From NCBI GenBank assembly GCA_020344295.1, contig CP070819.1, positions 280,371 to 288,227 of the forward strand: 7,857 bases of DNA, in the 5' to 3' direction. Source of the DNA: Dehalococcoidia bacterium. GTDB lineage: Bacteria; Chloroflexota; Dehalococcoidia; SZUA-161. A program made the position numbers and the translations under genes. Under the pieces are notes generated by a model. That model had not been told where the DNA came from and made no database searches. It was given only the letters and a program-made list of their open reading frames with translations. Positions 1 to 6,619 of this stretch are shown here, one piece after another. Each line of letters starts with the position of its first letter. The first letter of the stretch is position 1.

Positions 1-1
1 C

Positions 2-1120
2 GGGCGTCTGGTCTATTTGCGGGTATATTCTGGGACCGCGCGGACCGGGGCACAGGTCCTTAACTCCGCCAGAGAGCGCAAGGAAAGGCTGGGGCGATTA
101 CTCCAGATGCATGCCAACAGGAGGGAGGAAGTCGAAGCAGTGGGCTGCGGCCGGATCGTTGCGGCCGTCGGGCTCAAGAACACCTTTACCGGCGATACCA
201 TATGCGATCCCAGCAAGCCAATCGTTCTGGAAGCGATTAAGTTTCCCGAGCCGGTTATATCCGTCGCCGTCGAGCCGAAAACAAAGGCTGATCAGGATAG
301 GATAGGCGATGCTTTGAACAAGCTAGCAGACGAGGACCCTACTTTTAAGAGCCGCTATGACCAGGACACAGGACAGACCATACTCTCGGGTATGGGAGAG
401 CTTCATATCGATATCATTGTCGACAGATTGGTACGCGAGCACAGGGTAGATGCCAAGATAGGCAAGCCACAGGTCGCGTACCGCGAGACGATCACCATAC
501 CAGTCCGCGCTGAGGGAAGTTTCATCAGGCAGACAGGCGGGCATGGACAATACGGCCATGTTTGGCTTGAACTCGAGCCGATCGAGAAGACAAAAAGGTT
601 TGAGTTCATCGATAAAGTCCCGGGTGGTGTGATACCAAGACAGTATATTCCTGCTGTGGAGCAGGGGATCAAAGAAGCGCTTGAAAGCGGTGTGCTCGCC
701 GGCTATCCCATCATCGGTGTCCGTGCTACAGCCGTCGATGGAAGCTACCATCAGGTCGACTCCTCGGACATCTCCTTTAAGATGGCGGGGGCTATTGCGT
801 TGCGAGAGGGCGTCAGGAAGGCAAATCCTGTGCTGCTCGAGCCGATAATGAAGCTCGAGGTAGCGACTCCGAAGGAATTCCTGGGGGATATAATCGGTGA
901 CCTCAATGCCCGCAGGGCCCGCGTAGAGGCTGTTGAGTTGCGTGCCTGGACACATATAATTCGTGGCTATTTGCCGCTGGCTGAGAGCTTCGGCTATGCT
1001 ACTGACCTGCGTTCATTGAGTCAGGGAAGAGCAACGTACTCAATGGAGTTCGATCATTACCAGGAGGTCTCTGCTGAGCGGACACAGGAGATAATCATCA
1101 GAATGAGGGGCTATGCCTAA
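2..1120 (+). CDS. fusA: Elongation factor G, C-terminal part (5' end outside window)
   Basis: EF-G is the cytosolic GTPase that drives tRNA-mRNA translocation and, with ribosome recycling factor, splits ribosomes. The frame is open from base 2 and gives 372 residues of a protein normally near 700, so the GTPase domain and the start of domain II lie upstream. An internal TTG at base 17 (the L of YLRVYSG) is not the real start. Visible parts: end of domain II (about residues 1-75, with RVYSG and NTFTGDT), domain III (about 78-154, [14 protein letters not shown] and GMGELHIDI), domain IV (about 155-280, GGHGQYGHV and GSYHQVDSS with the tip histidine at residue 250), domain V (about 281-372, [28 protein letters not shown]). 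The usual RRGxIxGME segment of domain V reads RRARVEAVE here. The gene ends in TAA and overlaps rpsJ by 8 bases. Housekeeping EF-G is most likely; a divergent paralogue is less likely given the operon position. Confidence 0.96.
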   Translation, partial: GRLVYLRVYSGTARTGAQVLNSARERKERLGRLLQMHANRREEVEAVGCGRIVAAVGLKNTFTGDTICDPSKPIVLEAIKFPEPVISVAVEPKTKADQDRIGDALNKLADEDPTFKSRYDQDTGQTILSGMGELHIDIIVDRLVREHRVDAKIGKPQVAYRETITIPVRAEGSFIRQTGGHGQYGHVWLELEPIEKTKRFEFIDKVPGGVIPRQYIPAVEQGIKEALESGVLAGYPIIGVRATAVDGSYHQVDSSDISFKMAGAIALREGVRKANPVLLEPIMKLEVATPKEFLGDIIGDLNARRARVEAVELRAWTHIIRGYLPLAESFGYATDLRSLSQGRATYSMEFDHYQEVSAERTQEIIIRMRGYA

Positions 1121-1421
1121 GCAGAAGATTCGTATCAAGCTGAAAGCGTTTGATCATCGTATTCTCGATCAATCCGCCGTACAGATTGTAGAGGCGGCGG
1201 AGCGTACGGGAGCAGCGGTGGTCGGACCTGTGCCGCTTCCCACCCATATAAAGAAATTCTGCGTGATACGCTCCCCCCATGTAGACAAGGATTCCCGCGA
1301 GCAGTTCGAGATACGGACTCATAAGAGATTGATAGATATTATGGATCCTACTACCAAGACTATCGACGCGCTGACCACGTTGAACCTTCCGGCTGGCGTG
1401 GATATCGAGATAAAGCTCTAG
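1113..1421 (+). CDS. rpsJ: Small subunit ribosomal protein S10 (NusE)
   Basis: S10 sits in the 30S head and, with NusB, also acts as NusE in transcription antitermination complexes. The 102-residue product matches the family length of about 100-105. Diagnostic segments are [18 protein letters not shown] at the start, GPVPLPT, and [19 protein letters not shown], followed by a C-terminal strand ending GVDIEIKL. The ATG overlaps the fusA stop in the string ATGCCTAA. A GAGGGG run at 1105-1110 lies only 2 bases before the ATG, unusually close, so initiation probably relies on ribosomes terminating on fusA. The ATG gives the expected N terminus, MPKQKIRI. The stop is TAG. In E. coli an L4-regulated leader precedes rpsJ; here there is no untranslated space for one. 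Confidence 0.98.
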   Translation: MPKQKIRIKLKAFDHRILDQSAVQIVEAAERTGAAVVGPVPLPTHIKKFCVIRSPHVDKDSREQFEIRTHKRLIDIMDPTTKTIDALTTLNLPAGVDIEIKL

Positions 1422-1434
1422 TCAGGATATCGGG

Positions 1435-2058
1435 ATGATCACTGGCTTAATAGGTAGAAAGATAGGCATGACCCAGGTCTTTACCGAGGGCGGAACAATG
1501 GAGCCTATGACCGCCATCGAGGCCGGGCCCTGTATCGTGACGCAGATCAAGACTCCCGACGGAGAGGGGTACAGCGCCGTTCAACTGGGTTTTACGGAGG
1601 CGAAGAGTCTTAATTCTCCCGAGCGGGGACACTTGGGTAAGCTCGGTTTATTCAAGCACCTAAGAGAGTTCAGAGTTGCGGACACAGCAGATATTGAACT
1701 AGGGCATCGGATCGATGTCAGCCTGTTTCAGCCAGGGGATTCCGTGGATGTCAGTGGTACTTCCAAAGGGAGGGGATTTGCCGGCGGTGTTAAGCGACAT
1801 CATTTCCGTGGTGGCCCCAAGACACATGGACAATCCGATCGTCACCGCGCTCCCGGATCTGTTGGTGCAGGCACCGATCCAGGGCGTGTGCTGAAAGGCC
1901 AGAAAATGGCGGGGCACATGGGAAACGAACGAGTGACAGTGAAGCGGCTAAAGGTCATCAGCGCAGATGTAGATCGTAACCTCCTCTTGGTAAGGGGGGC
2001 CGTACCTGGCGCCAAGAACGGTCTACTGGAGATACGCAAGTCCCCAGCACATGGCTAG
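1435..2058 (+). CDS. rplC: Large subunit ribosomal protein L3
   Basis: L3 is a primary 23S rRNA binder whose long central extension reaches towards the peptidyl transferase centre. The product has 207 residues, usual for the family. It starts [16 protein letters not shown], carries the [18 protein letters not shown] signature near the middle, and has the extended loop around residues 143-163 ([25 protein letters not shown]). At the position of the glutamine methylated by PrmB in E. coli (Gln150) this protein has Thr147 by my hand alignment, so that modification should be absent, as in many non-proteobacteria. The ATG has an AGGA motif at 1424-1427, 7 bases upstream. It follows rpsJ by 13 bases and ends in TAG. 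Confidence 0.98.
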   Translation: MITGLIGRKIGMTQVFTEGGTMEPMTAIEAGPCIVTQIKTPDGEGYSAVQLGFTEAKSLNSPERGHLGKLGLFKHLREFRVADTADIELGHRIDVSLFQPGDSVDVSGTSKGRGFAGGVKRHHFRGGPKTHGQSDRHRAPGSVGAGTDPGRVLKGQKMAGHMGNERVTVKRLKVISADVDRNLLLVRGAVPGAKNGLLEIRKSPAHG

Positions 2059-2064
2059 GAATCG

Positions 2065-2069
2065 GGTGA
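2065..2069 (+). promoter_or_regulatory. Ribosome binding site of rplD
   Basis: GGTGA, complementary to the 3' end of 16S rRNA (anti-Shine-Dalgarno extension), lies 4 bases before the TTG at 2074. The preceding in-frame codon string runs straight back to the rplC stop with no other start codon, so this site supports the TTG as the rplD start. Confidence 0.7.
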
Positions 2070-2073
2070 CCAC

Positions 2074-2727
2074 TTGAAGGTTTCGGTTCATAACACAAAG
2101 GGCAACGAGATCGAGCAGATTGAGCTCGACGAGAGCGTATTCGGTGTGCCTCCAAATGATGCTGTGGTTCACCAAGCGCTTGTCAGACAACGTGCCAACG
2201 CCCGTGTGGGGACAGCGAGCACAAAAACTCGCGGTGAGGTCTCAGGCAGCACGCGTAAGCTGTTCCGGCAGAAGCACACGGGATTTGCTCGAGCGGGTAG
2301 CAGGCGGCCGCCGACGCGCCGTGGTGGAGGTATTGCCTTTGGCCCTCGTCCCCGGAGCTATAACCAGGCGATGCCGAAAAAGATGAGGCGCCTAGCCCTG
2401 AAATGTATGCTTTCTGCCAAGCTAGCCGAGGATGAGCTTAAGGTGATCGACTCCTTCGGACTGAAGCAGCCCGACACGAAGCAGATGCTGCATATTTTAA
2501 GTGCACTGGGAATCGATTCATCGGTATTGGTCGTAACTGATGATCCCGATGTAAATGTAATCAAATCGGCGCGAAATCTACCGAAAGTAAAGACACTGCC
2601 AGCCACAATGCTCAATGTGGTCGATTTGCTCTCGCACAGGAAGCTGCTGATGTCTGTTGAAGCAGTGCGCAAGGCGGAGGCCACTTGGGGGCAGAAACAG
2701 GTTGTCGCTGAGGCTCAGGCATCTTAA
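2074..2727 (+). CDS. rplD: Large subunit ribosomal protein L4 (TTG start)
   Basis: L4 binds 23S rRNA; its extended loop lines the narrow part of the nascent peptide tunnel next to L22. In E. coli it also autoregulates the S10 operon. The product has 217 residues, within the family range. The start is TTG at 2074: the frame is closed by the rplC stop 18 bases upstream and no ATG or GTG intervenes. The tunnel loop occupies about residues 57-86, containing FRQKHTGFARAGS then RRGGG, followed by FGPRPRSYNQAMPKKMRRLALK. The basic residue equivalent to E. coli Lys63, linked to macrolide response, is Lys67. Phe71 stands where an arginine is usual (GTGRAR), and the common SPxWRGGG is PPTRRGGG. The QKHTG form is also known from Thermus. 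The C-terminal half is the Rossmann-like globular domain (VLVVTDDPDVN, KSARNLPKVKTL). The stop is TAA. Confidence 0.97.
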   Translation: MKVSVHNTKGNEIEQIELDESVFGVPPNDAVVHQALVRQRANARVGTASTKTRGEVSGSTRKLFRQKHTGFARAGSRRPPTRRGGGIAFGPRPRSYNQAMPKKMRRLALKCMLSAKLAEDELKVIDSFGLKQPDTKQMLHILSALGIDSSVLVVTDDPDVNVIKSARNLPKVKTLPATMLNVVDLLSHRKLLMSVEAVRKAEATWGQKQVVAEAQAS

Positions 2728-2731
2728 GGGG
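2726..2731 (+). promoter_or_regulatory. Ribosome binding site of rplW
   Basis: AAGGGG starts inside the TAA stop of rplD and ends 6 bases before the GTG at 2738. It selects this GTG over an upstream in-frame start at 2657, which would add 27 residues unlike any L23 N terminus. Confidence 0.75.
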
Positions 2732-2737
2732 AATAGA

Positions 2738-3022
2738 GTGCACAGCTACGAAGTACTGAGAAGACCGGTTATCACAGAGAAAAACACGTTGCTTGTTGAG
2801 CAGAACAAGTATACTTTCGAGGTGGCCTGGGAGGCAAACAAGCCTCAGATCAAGCAGGCGGTGGAAAAGGCTTTTAAGGTTAAGGTAGCTTCGGTGAATG
2901 TCATCCACATGCCGGCTAAGATGCGCCGCGCCGGCAGGCAGCGTGGTCTGACCACCCCCTGGAAGAAAGCAATCGTAACCCTTGAGCCGGGTAACAAGAT
3001 CGAGCTTTTTGAAGGCGTGTAG
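2738..3022 (+). CDS. rplW: Large subunit ribosomal protein L23 (GTG start)
   Basis: L23 lies at the tunnel exit and is the docking site for trigger factor and the signal recognition particle. From GTG 2738 the product is 94 residues, the normal length, beginning VHSYEVLRRPVITEK. The frame stays open upstream to a start at 2657 inside rplD, but that extension is a read-through of the other frame and is rejected. Glu14 in VITEK aligns with E. coli Glu18, the trigger factor contact. The rest follows the family: KYTFEV, KPQIKQAVEKAFKVKV, then the basic loop KMRRAGRQRG and TTPWKKAIVTLEPGNKIELFEG. It starts 10 bases after rplD and ends in TAG. Confidence 0.97.
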   Translation: MHSYEVLRRPVITEKNTLLVEQNKYTFEVAWEANKPQIKQAVEKAFKVKVASVNVIHMPAKMRRAGRQRGLTTPWKKAIVTLEPGNKIELFEGV

Positions 3023-3048
3023 TCGTGCAAATTGAGAGCGTCTAATTA

Positions 3049-3055
3049 GAGGTGA
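3049..3055 (+). promoter_or_regulatory. Ribosome binding site of rplB
   Basis: GAGGTGA, a strong match to the anti-Shine-Dalgarno sequence, lies 6 bases before the TTG at 3062. The TGA inside it closes the rplB frame upstream, so the TTG is the first possible start. The 10-base palindrome TCTAATTAGA at 3041-3050 overlaps its first two bases. Confidence 0.8.
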
Positions 3056-3061
3056 ATAGTT

Positions 3062-3886
3062 TTGGGTCTTAAGGCATATAATCCCACCTCTCCCGGTCGT
3101 AGAGGCATGGTTGGAGCTGATTTCTCTGAAATCACCAAGACCAGGCCCGAGAAATCCCTGTTGTTGCCTCTAAAGAAGAAAGCGGGGAGAAGCAATCAGG
3201 GGAGAATAACAGTACGGCACCGGGGCGGCGGAGCTAAACGCCGGCTCAGGATAATTGATTTTAGGCGGAATAAGACAGGAGTTCCGGGCAAAGTGGCTTC
3301 TATCGAGTATGATCCTAATCGTTCGGCGAATATCGCCCTGATCAACTATGTTGATGGCGAGAAGCGCTATATCCTGGCGCCTGTGGGGCTTAGAGTAGGT
3401 GCCATTATCTCATCAGGAGAAGGTGCTGAAATAAAGCCTGGCAACGCCCTACCATTGAAGCTGATCCCTCTCGGTACGGCGGTTCACAATATCGAGCTCA
3501 GCCGTGGCAGGGGTGGACAGATAGTGCGCAGCGCCGGGACGTCTGCCCAGGTTATGGCGAAGGAAGCCGGCTATACGCTGGTAAGACTGCCCTCGGGCGA
3601 ACTCCGTCGGATTGACGGGGAGTGCCTGGCGACAGTGGGGCAGGTAGGGAATGTAGATCACGTGAATATCAGTCTTGGAAAGGCGGGCCGCAGGAGGCTC
3701 ATGGGGTGGCGTCCAGCCGTGCGGGGTTCAGCAATGACCCCCCGTGATCATCCCCATGGAGGCGGTGAGGGACGGTCGCCCATCGGTCATCCGGGGCCGA
3801 AAACGCCCTGGGGTAAACCGGCGTTGGGCTACCGAACAAGGCGCAATAAGCGCAGCGACAGGCTTATTCTAAGGAGAAGGAAATAG
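3062..3886 (+). CDS. rplB: Large subunit ribosomal protein L2 (TTG start)
   Basis: L2 is one of the most conserved ribosomal proteins, needed for subunit association and peptidyl transferase activity. The product has 274 residues, the standard length. The TTG start is required: a stop lies 9 bases upstream in frame, and the N terminus [16 protein letters not shown] matches the family. The RNA-binding OB-like domain covers about residues 40-125 ([39 protein letters not shown]), followed by the SH3-like domain ([29 protein letters not shown]). The C-terminal segment has [10 protein letters not shown], with His230 matching the critical E. coli His229, and ends in a very basic tail. The usual AMNPVDHPHGG reads [11 protein letters not shown] here. 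It follows rplW after 39 bases, the longest gap in the window. The stop is TAG. Confidence 0.98.
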   Translation: MGLKAYNPTSPGRRGMVGADFSEITKTRPEKSLLLPLKKKAGRSNQGRITVRHRGGGAKRRLRIIDFRRNKTGVPGKVASIEYDPNRSANIALINYVDGEKRYILAPVGLRVGAIISSGEGAEIKPGNALPLKLIPLGTAVHNIELSRGRGGQIVRSAGTSAQVMAKEAGYTLVRLPSGELRRIDGECLATVGQVGNVDHVNISLGKAGRRRLMGWRPAVRGSAMTPRDHPHGGGEGRSPIGHPGPKTPWGKPALGYRTRRNKRSDRLILRRRK

Positions 3887-3893
3887 TATCTCT

Positions 3894-3900
3894 AGGAGGT
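3894..3900 (+). promoter_or_regulatory. Ribosome binding site of rpsS
   Basis: A perfect AGGAGGT lies 8 bases before the GTG at 3909, one of the best Shine-Dalgarno matches in the window. It fixes the GTG start that gives the S19 N terminus [10 protein letters not shown]. Confidence 0.85.
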
Positions 3901-3908
3901 CCTGAGGA

Positions 3909-4214
3909 GTGTCAAGGTCGATCAAGAAAGGTCCGTTCGTTGACGTCAAGCTACTGAGCAAGGTAGAGGCACTAAGTCGGGCTGAGACTAAGGCTGTTAT
4001 CAAGACCTGGTCACGGGCATCAACCATTGTTCCGCAGATGATCGGTCTCACTATTGGGGTGCACGATGGTCGCAGGCATGTTCCTATCTTTATAACGGAG
4101 AATATGGTCGGCCACAAACTGGGTGAGTTCGCACCTACCAGAACATATAGGGGTCATGCGGCCAAATCAGAGCGGGTAACCCGGGTAAAGAAGTCACCGA
4201 CGGGAAAAAGGTAG
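3909..4214 (+). CDS. rpsS: Small subunit ribosomal protein S19 (GTG start)
   Basis: S19 is in the 30S head beside S13 and contacts the A-site finger region. From the GTG the product has 101 residues, slightly longer than the common 92-95 because of its C-terminal tail. Family marks are [12 protein letters not shown] at the start, KTWSRAST in the middle, [23 protein letters not shown] and PTRTYRGHA. The tail after RGHA ([17 protein letters not shown]) is basic and probably touches rRNA. It follows rplB by 22 bases and ends in TAG. Confidence 0.98.
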   Translation: MSRSIKKGPFVDVKLLSKVEALSRAETKAVIKTWSRASTIVPQMIGLTIGVHDGRRHVPIFITENMVGHKLGEFAPTRTYRGHAAKSERVTRVKKSPTGKR

Positions 4215-4238
4215 GCTTGAAAAAAGGGGTTTGAATAC

Positions 4239-4610
4239 GTGGAAGTGGTAGCAAGTGCAAGACGGGTGAGGGTGTCGCCGAGAAAAGCACGGTTGGTACT
4301 CGACGTCATACGAGGGAAACGGGTTGATGAGGCTCTATCCATACTGAGCTTTCTGCCTTCGCCGGTGGCTCGAACTGTTGCCAAGGTGGTCAAGTCAGCA
4401 GCGGCCAATGCCGAGAATAACTTTCAGATGTCACCGGACAATCTTAGAATCGTCAAAACCTTTGCTAACGAGGGACAAACCTTAAGGAGATACCACGCGG
4501 GTGCTAGGGGCAGGGTAAATCCATTCCGGCGGCGGTATAGCCATATCACTGTCATTGTAGAAGAGGAGGGATTGTGGGGCATAAAGTTCATCCATATGGT
4601 TTCAGAATAG
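4239..4610 (+). CDS. rplV: Large subunit ribosomal protein L22 with extra C-terminal tail (GTG start)
   Basis: L22 binds several 23S domains, and its beta hairpin forms the tunnel constriction together with L4. The product has 123 residues; the usual is about 110-115. The GTG at 4239 follows AAGGGG (4224-4229) by 9 bases, and the frame is closed upstream at 4218. A second GTG at 4245 is possible but sits farther from the site. Family marks: [23 protein letters not shown] near the N terminus, [12 protein letters not shown], the hairpin around residues 80-105 ([18 protein letters not shown]), then [11 protein letters not shown]22 normally ends about here; instead translation continues for 13 residues, [13 protein letters not shown], read out of frame through the start of rpsC. 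The overlap with rpsC is 37 bases. The stop is TAG. Confidence 0.97.
   Translation: MEVVASARRVRVSPRKARLVLDVIRGKRVDEALSILSFLPSPVARTVAKVVKSAAANAENNFQMSPDNLRIVKTFANEGQTLRRYHAGARGRVNPFRRRYSHITVIVEEEGLWGIKFIHMVSE
4564..4570 (+). promoter_or_regulatory. Ribosome binding site of rpsC, inside rplV
   Basis: AGGAGGG lies 3 bases before the GTG at 4574 and falls within the Glu-Glu-Gly codons of the end of L22. The spacing is short but the match is strong. Because it sits in translated sequence, ribosomes finishing rplV must pass over it, pointing to coupled translation. Confidence 0.7.
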
Positions 4611-5320
4611 GCATAATCCGAGATTGGCGCGCCCGGTGGTATGACGAGAAACACTACGCTCAGTTGGTGCATGAGGATATAGATATTCGCCGTATGATCC
4701 AGGACAGTTATAAAGAAGCGGGCATCTCTCAGATTGAGATTGAACGCAAAGCCAACGAGGTGACTGTGACTGTCAATACGGCGAGGCCCGGGGTAGTCAT
4801 CGGGCGTGGTGGGCAGCGCGTTGACGAACTGAGGGCCCTTTTGGAAAAACACACCGGCAAGAAGGTTCGTCTTAACATTCAGGAGATCAGGGAACCGGAG
4901 CTCGACGCTACACTAGTGGCCCAGAACATTGCCGAGCAGTTGAGGCGGCGTGTGTCCTACCGCAGAGCCATCAAGCAGTCCATTTCCCGAACTATGCTGC
5001 GCGGGGCGAAAGGGGTAAAAATAAAATGCTCGGGGAGGCTTGGGGGAGCGGAGATTGCCCGCCACGAGGTAGGGCACGAGGGTAGTGTCCCTCTTCACAC
5101 GTTACGTGCTGATATTGACTACGGTTTCGCTGAATCCCTCACCGCTATGGGGCTCATCGGGATCAAGGTGTGGATCTACAAGGGGGATATACTTCCTGAG
5201 GCCAAACTTGTTATAGAGGAAGAGGTGGAGGAGGAGGCAGCAGGTATATTTGCCGAGCAAAGCGAAGAGGTGGCAGAGAGCGAAGAGGTAGCAGAGAGCG
5301 AAGAGGTAGCAGAGGGATAG
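4574..5320 (+). CDS. rpsC: Small subunit ribosomal protein S3 with acidic repeat tail (GTG start)
   Basis: S3 lies at the mRNA entry tunnel of the 30S head and takes part in mRNA unwinding. The product has 248 residues; the core ends near residue 212, as usual. The GTG gives [13 protein letters not shown], the expected N terminus. The type II KH domain includes [17 protein letters not shown] with the GRGG loop at residues 77-80. The C-terminal domain shows [49 protein letters not shown] and [14 protein letters not shown]. From residue 215 on there is an acidic tail of 34 residues with 16 glutamates and no basic residue, ending in three SEEVAE units (230-247) and a glycine. The tail is encoded by 18-base tandem repeats. 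The gene overlaps rplV by 37 bases and ends in TAG, 4 bases before rplP. Confidence 0.98.
   Translation: MGHKVHPYGFRIGIIRDWRARWYDEKHYAQLVHEDIDIRRMIQDSYKEAGISQIEIERKANEVTVTVNTARPGVVIGRGGQRVDELRALLEKHTGKKVRLNIQEIREPELDATLVAQNIAEQLRRRVSYRRAIKQSISRTMLRGAKGVKIKCSGRLGGAEIARHEVGHEGSVPLHTLRADIDYGFAESLTAMGLIGIKVWIYKGDILPEAKLVIEEEVEEEAAGIFAEQSEEVAESEEVAESEEVAEG
5261..5314 (+). repeat. Three tandem 18-base repeats at the 3' end of rpsC
   Basis: The unit AGCGAAGAGGTRGCAGAG occurs three times head to tail at 5261-5278, 5279-5296 and 5297-5314. Copies 2 and 3 are identical; copy 1 differs by one base (GTG instead of GTA, both Val). Each unit encodes SEEVAE in frame. The end of copy 3 also supplies part of the GAGGGA site (5312-5317) used to start rplP. 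Near-identity of the copies points to recent slippage or unequal recombination. Confidence 0.95.
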
Positions 5321-5324
5321 AACT

Positions 5325-5753
5325 ATGCTGCAGCCGAAACGAGTGAAATATCGCAAAGCACACCGGGGTCATCGCAGAGGCAAGGCTCAGGTAGGAAACA
5401 CCGTTGCTTTCGGTGACTTCGGACTCCAGGCGCAGGAATCAGCCTGGATTACCAGCCGGCAGATTGAGGCCGCGCGGCGCGCAATTGTACACAGCGTAAG
5501 ACGTGGTGGCAAGGTCTGGATCCGTGTTTTCCCAGACAAGCCGGTGACCTCCAAACCGGCGGAGACAAGGATGGGCAGTGGCAAAGGCTCTCTTGACCAC
5601 TGGGTGGCTGTTGTCAAGCGAGGCCGAGTATTGTTCGAGATATCCGGCGTCAGAGAGGATGTGGCCAAGGAAGCTATGCGCCTTGCTTCGCACAAACTCC
5701 CTGTCCATACTAAATTCGTTGGTAGGGAGACTATGACTGAAGTATCTTCATAA
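5325..5753 (+). CDS. rplP: Large subunit ribosomal protein L16
   Basis: L16 is a late-assembling 50S protein near the A-site tRNA elbow and the peptidyl transferase centre. The product is 142 residues, typical length. It begins [19 protein letters not shown], with the conserved [26 protein letters not shown], then [15 protein letters not shown] and [19 protein letters not shown]. Arg82 matches the E. coli arginine (Arg81) that is hydroxylated there; whether it is modified here cannot be told. The usual PEYWVAVV reads LDHWVAVV. The ATG at 5325 follows GAGGGA (5312-5317) by 7 bases, a site lying within the last codons of rpsC. The stop is TAA. Confidence 0.98.
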   Translation: MLQPKRVKYRKAHRGHRRGKAQVGNTVAFGDFGLQAQESAWITSRQIEAARRAIVHSVRRGGKVWIRVFPDKPVTSKPAETRMGSGKGSLDHWVAVVKRGRVLFEISGVREDVAKEAMRLASHKLPVHTKFVGRETMTEVSS

Positions 5754-5755
5754 TT

Positions 5756-5761
5756 GGTGGA
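5756..5761 (+). promoter_or_regulatory. Weak ribosome binding site of rpmC
   Basis: GGTGGA lies 4 bases before the ATG at 5766. The match to the anti-Shine-Dalgarno sequence is only partial, but it favours the ATG over the in-frame TTG (5754) and GTG (5757), before which no purine-rich site is seen. Confidence 0.45.
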
Positions 5762-5765
5762 AGTC

Positions 5766-5963
5766 ATGAGGATAGACAGGATCAGAGCGCTCAAACCCAA
5801 GGAATTGTCGAAGCAGCTTGAGGAAGCTTATCAGGAAGCGTTCAATCTCAGGTTTCGGCATACTACCAAGCAACTGGTTAATTATAGAGAGCTTCGCGAG
5901 GCGAAAAGAAAGATCGCCAGGATCAAAACAGTGATACGGGAACGGGAGCTTGGCAAAGGATAG
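5766..5963 (+). CDS. rpmC: Large subunit ribosomal protein L29
   Basis: L29 is a small two-helix protein at the tunnel exit next to L23. From ATG 5766 it has 65 residues, starting [18 protein letters not shown], which aligns with the normal N terminus of the family. The core [34 protein letters not shown] is distinctive, with the ARIKT motif near the C terminus. Two other in-frame starts lie just upstream: TTG 5754, directly after the rplP stop, and GTG 5757. They would add 4 or 3 residues and cannot be excluded. The stop is TAG, and rpsQ follows after 2 bases. Confidence 0.95.
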   Translation: MRIDRIRALKPKELSKQLEEAYQEAFNLRFRHTTKQLVNYRELREAKRKIARIKTVIRERELGKG

Positions 5964-5965
5964 GT

Positions 5966-6247
5966 ATGGAAAAGAAAAGGAAAACCCGCCTTGGCCGCGT
6001 TTTGGGCAACAAAATGAACAAGACCGTAGTGGTGGAGGTAGAGACACGGCGCAAGCATCCACTCTACAAGAAAGTTGTTAGGTACAAGGCTAATTTCAAA
6101 GCGCATGACGAGAATAACGCCTGCGGGATTGGGGATCTGGTTAGGATAGTAGAGACTCGTCCGCTTTCCAAAGATAAAAGGTGGCGGGTAGCTGAGATAC
6201 TGACCAAGGCCGAGGTGGTAGAGGTTAAGCCTGAGGAGATAGAGTAG
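5966..6247 (+). CDS. rpsQ: Small subunit ribosomal protein S17
   Basis: S17 is a primary 16S rRNA binder with an OB fold, located in the 30S body. The product has 93 residues, slightly above the usual 80-90 because of an acidic C-terminal end ([10 protein letters not shown]). Family marks are [31 protein letters not shown], then [31 protein letters not shown]. The ATG follows AAAGGA (5955-5960) by 5 bases, a site inside the end of rpmC. In E. coli this is the last gene of the S10 operon; here rplN follows after 3 bases with no room for a terminator or promoter. The stop is TAG. Confidence 0.98.
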   Translation: MEKKRKTRLGRVLGNKMNKTVVVEVETRRKHPLYKKVVRYKANFKAHDENNACGIGDLVRIVETRPLSKDKRWRVAEILTKAEVVEVKPEEIE

Positions 6248-6250
6248 GTA

Positions 6251-6619
6251 ATGATTCAGCCGCTCACGAAGCTTAAGGTTGCGGATAACTCCGGAGCCAA
6301 GAAGATCATGTGTATCAACGTGCTTGGCGGCACGAGAAGACGCTATGCTGGGGTGGGTGACACTATTGTTGCATCGGTTAAGGAAGCTATCCCGGGCGCC
6401 CCGGTTAAGAAGGGGGATGTGGTTCGCGCTGTTGTCGTCCGTACTGCCAAGATATACGGGCGTCCCGATGGCACATATATCAGGTTTGATGAGAATGCAG
6501 CCGTAGTACTCGACGAGAGGGGCAACCCTAAGGGGAGTCGCATCTTCGGGCCCGTAGCTCGCGAACTGAGAGATAGGAATTTCATGAAAATAATTTCGTT
6601 GGCGCCTGAGGTTCTCTAA
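6251..6619 (+). CDS. rplN: Large subunit ribosomal protein L14
   Basis: L14 is a beta-barrel protein on the subunit interface of the 50S, near L19, forming an intersubunit bridge and the binding site of the silencing factor RsfS. The product is exactly 122 residues, the standard bacterial length. It begins [27 protein letters not shown], with [56 protein letters not shown] and the C terminus [12 protein letters not shown]. The nearest good ribosome binding match is TGAGGAG at 6232-6238, 12 bases before the ATG and inside rpsQ, so spacing is long. The stop TAA shares one base with the rplX start (TAATG). Confidence 0.98.
   Translation: MIQPLTKLKVADNSGAKKIMCINVLGGTRRRYAGVGDTIVASVKEAIPGAPVKKGDVVRAVVVRTAKIYGRPDGTYIRFDENAAVVLDERGNPKGSRIFGPVARELRDRNFMKIISLAPEVL

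Noticed and set aside
323..955. A 210-codon open frame on the minus strand inside fusA
   Set aside because: It lies wholly antisense to a clearly conserved EF-G frame, its product resembles no family I know, and it has no convincing start signal. It is a shadow of the coding strand.
2657..2737. Longer L23 reading with 27 extra N-terminal residues
   Set aside because: The extension overlaps the end of rplD in another frame and does not resemble L23. The GTG at 2738 has a good binding site and gives the family length.
3032..3060. TTGAGA at 3032-3037 as a promoter -35 box before rplB
   Set aside because: No matching -10 box sits at about 17 bases, and the spot is within a tight operon.
5102..5356. 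Repetitive minus-strand frame with LCYLFA units
   Set aside because: This is only the reverse complement of the rpsC tandem repeat, not an independent membrane peptide gene.
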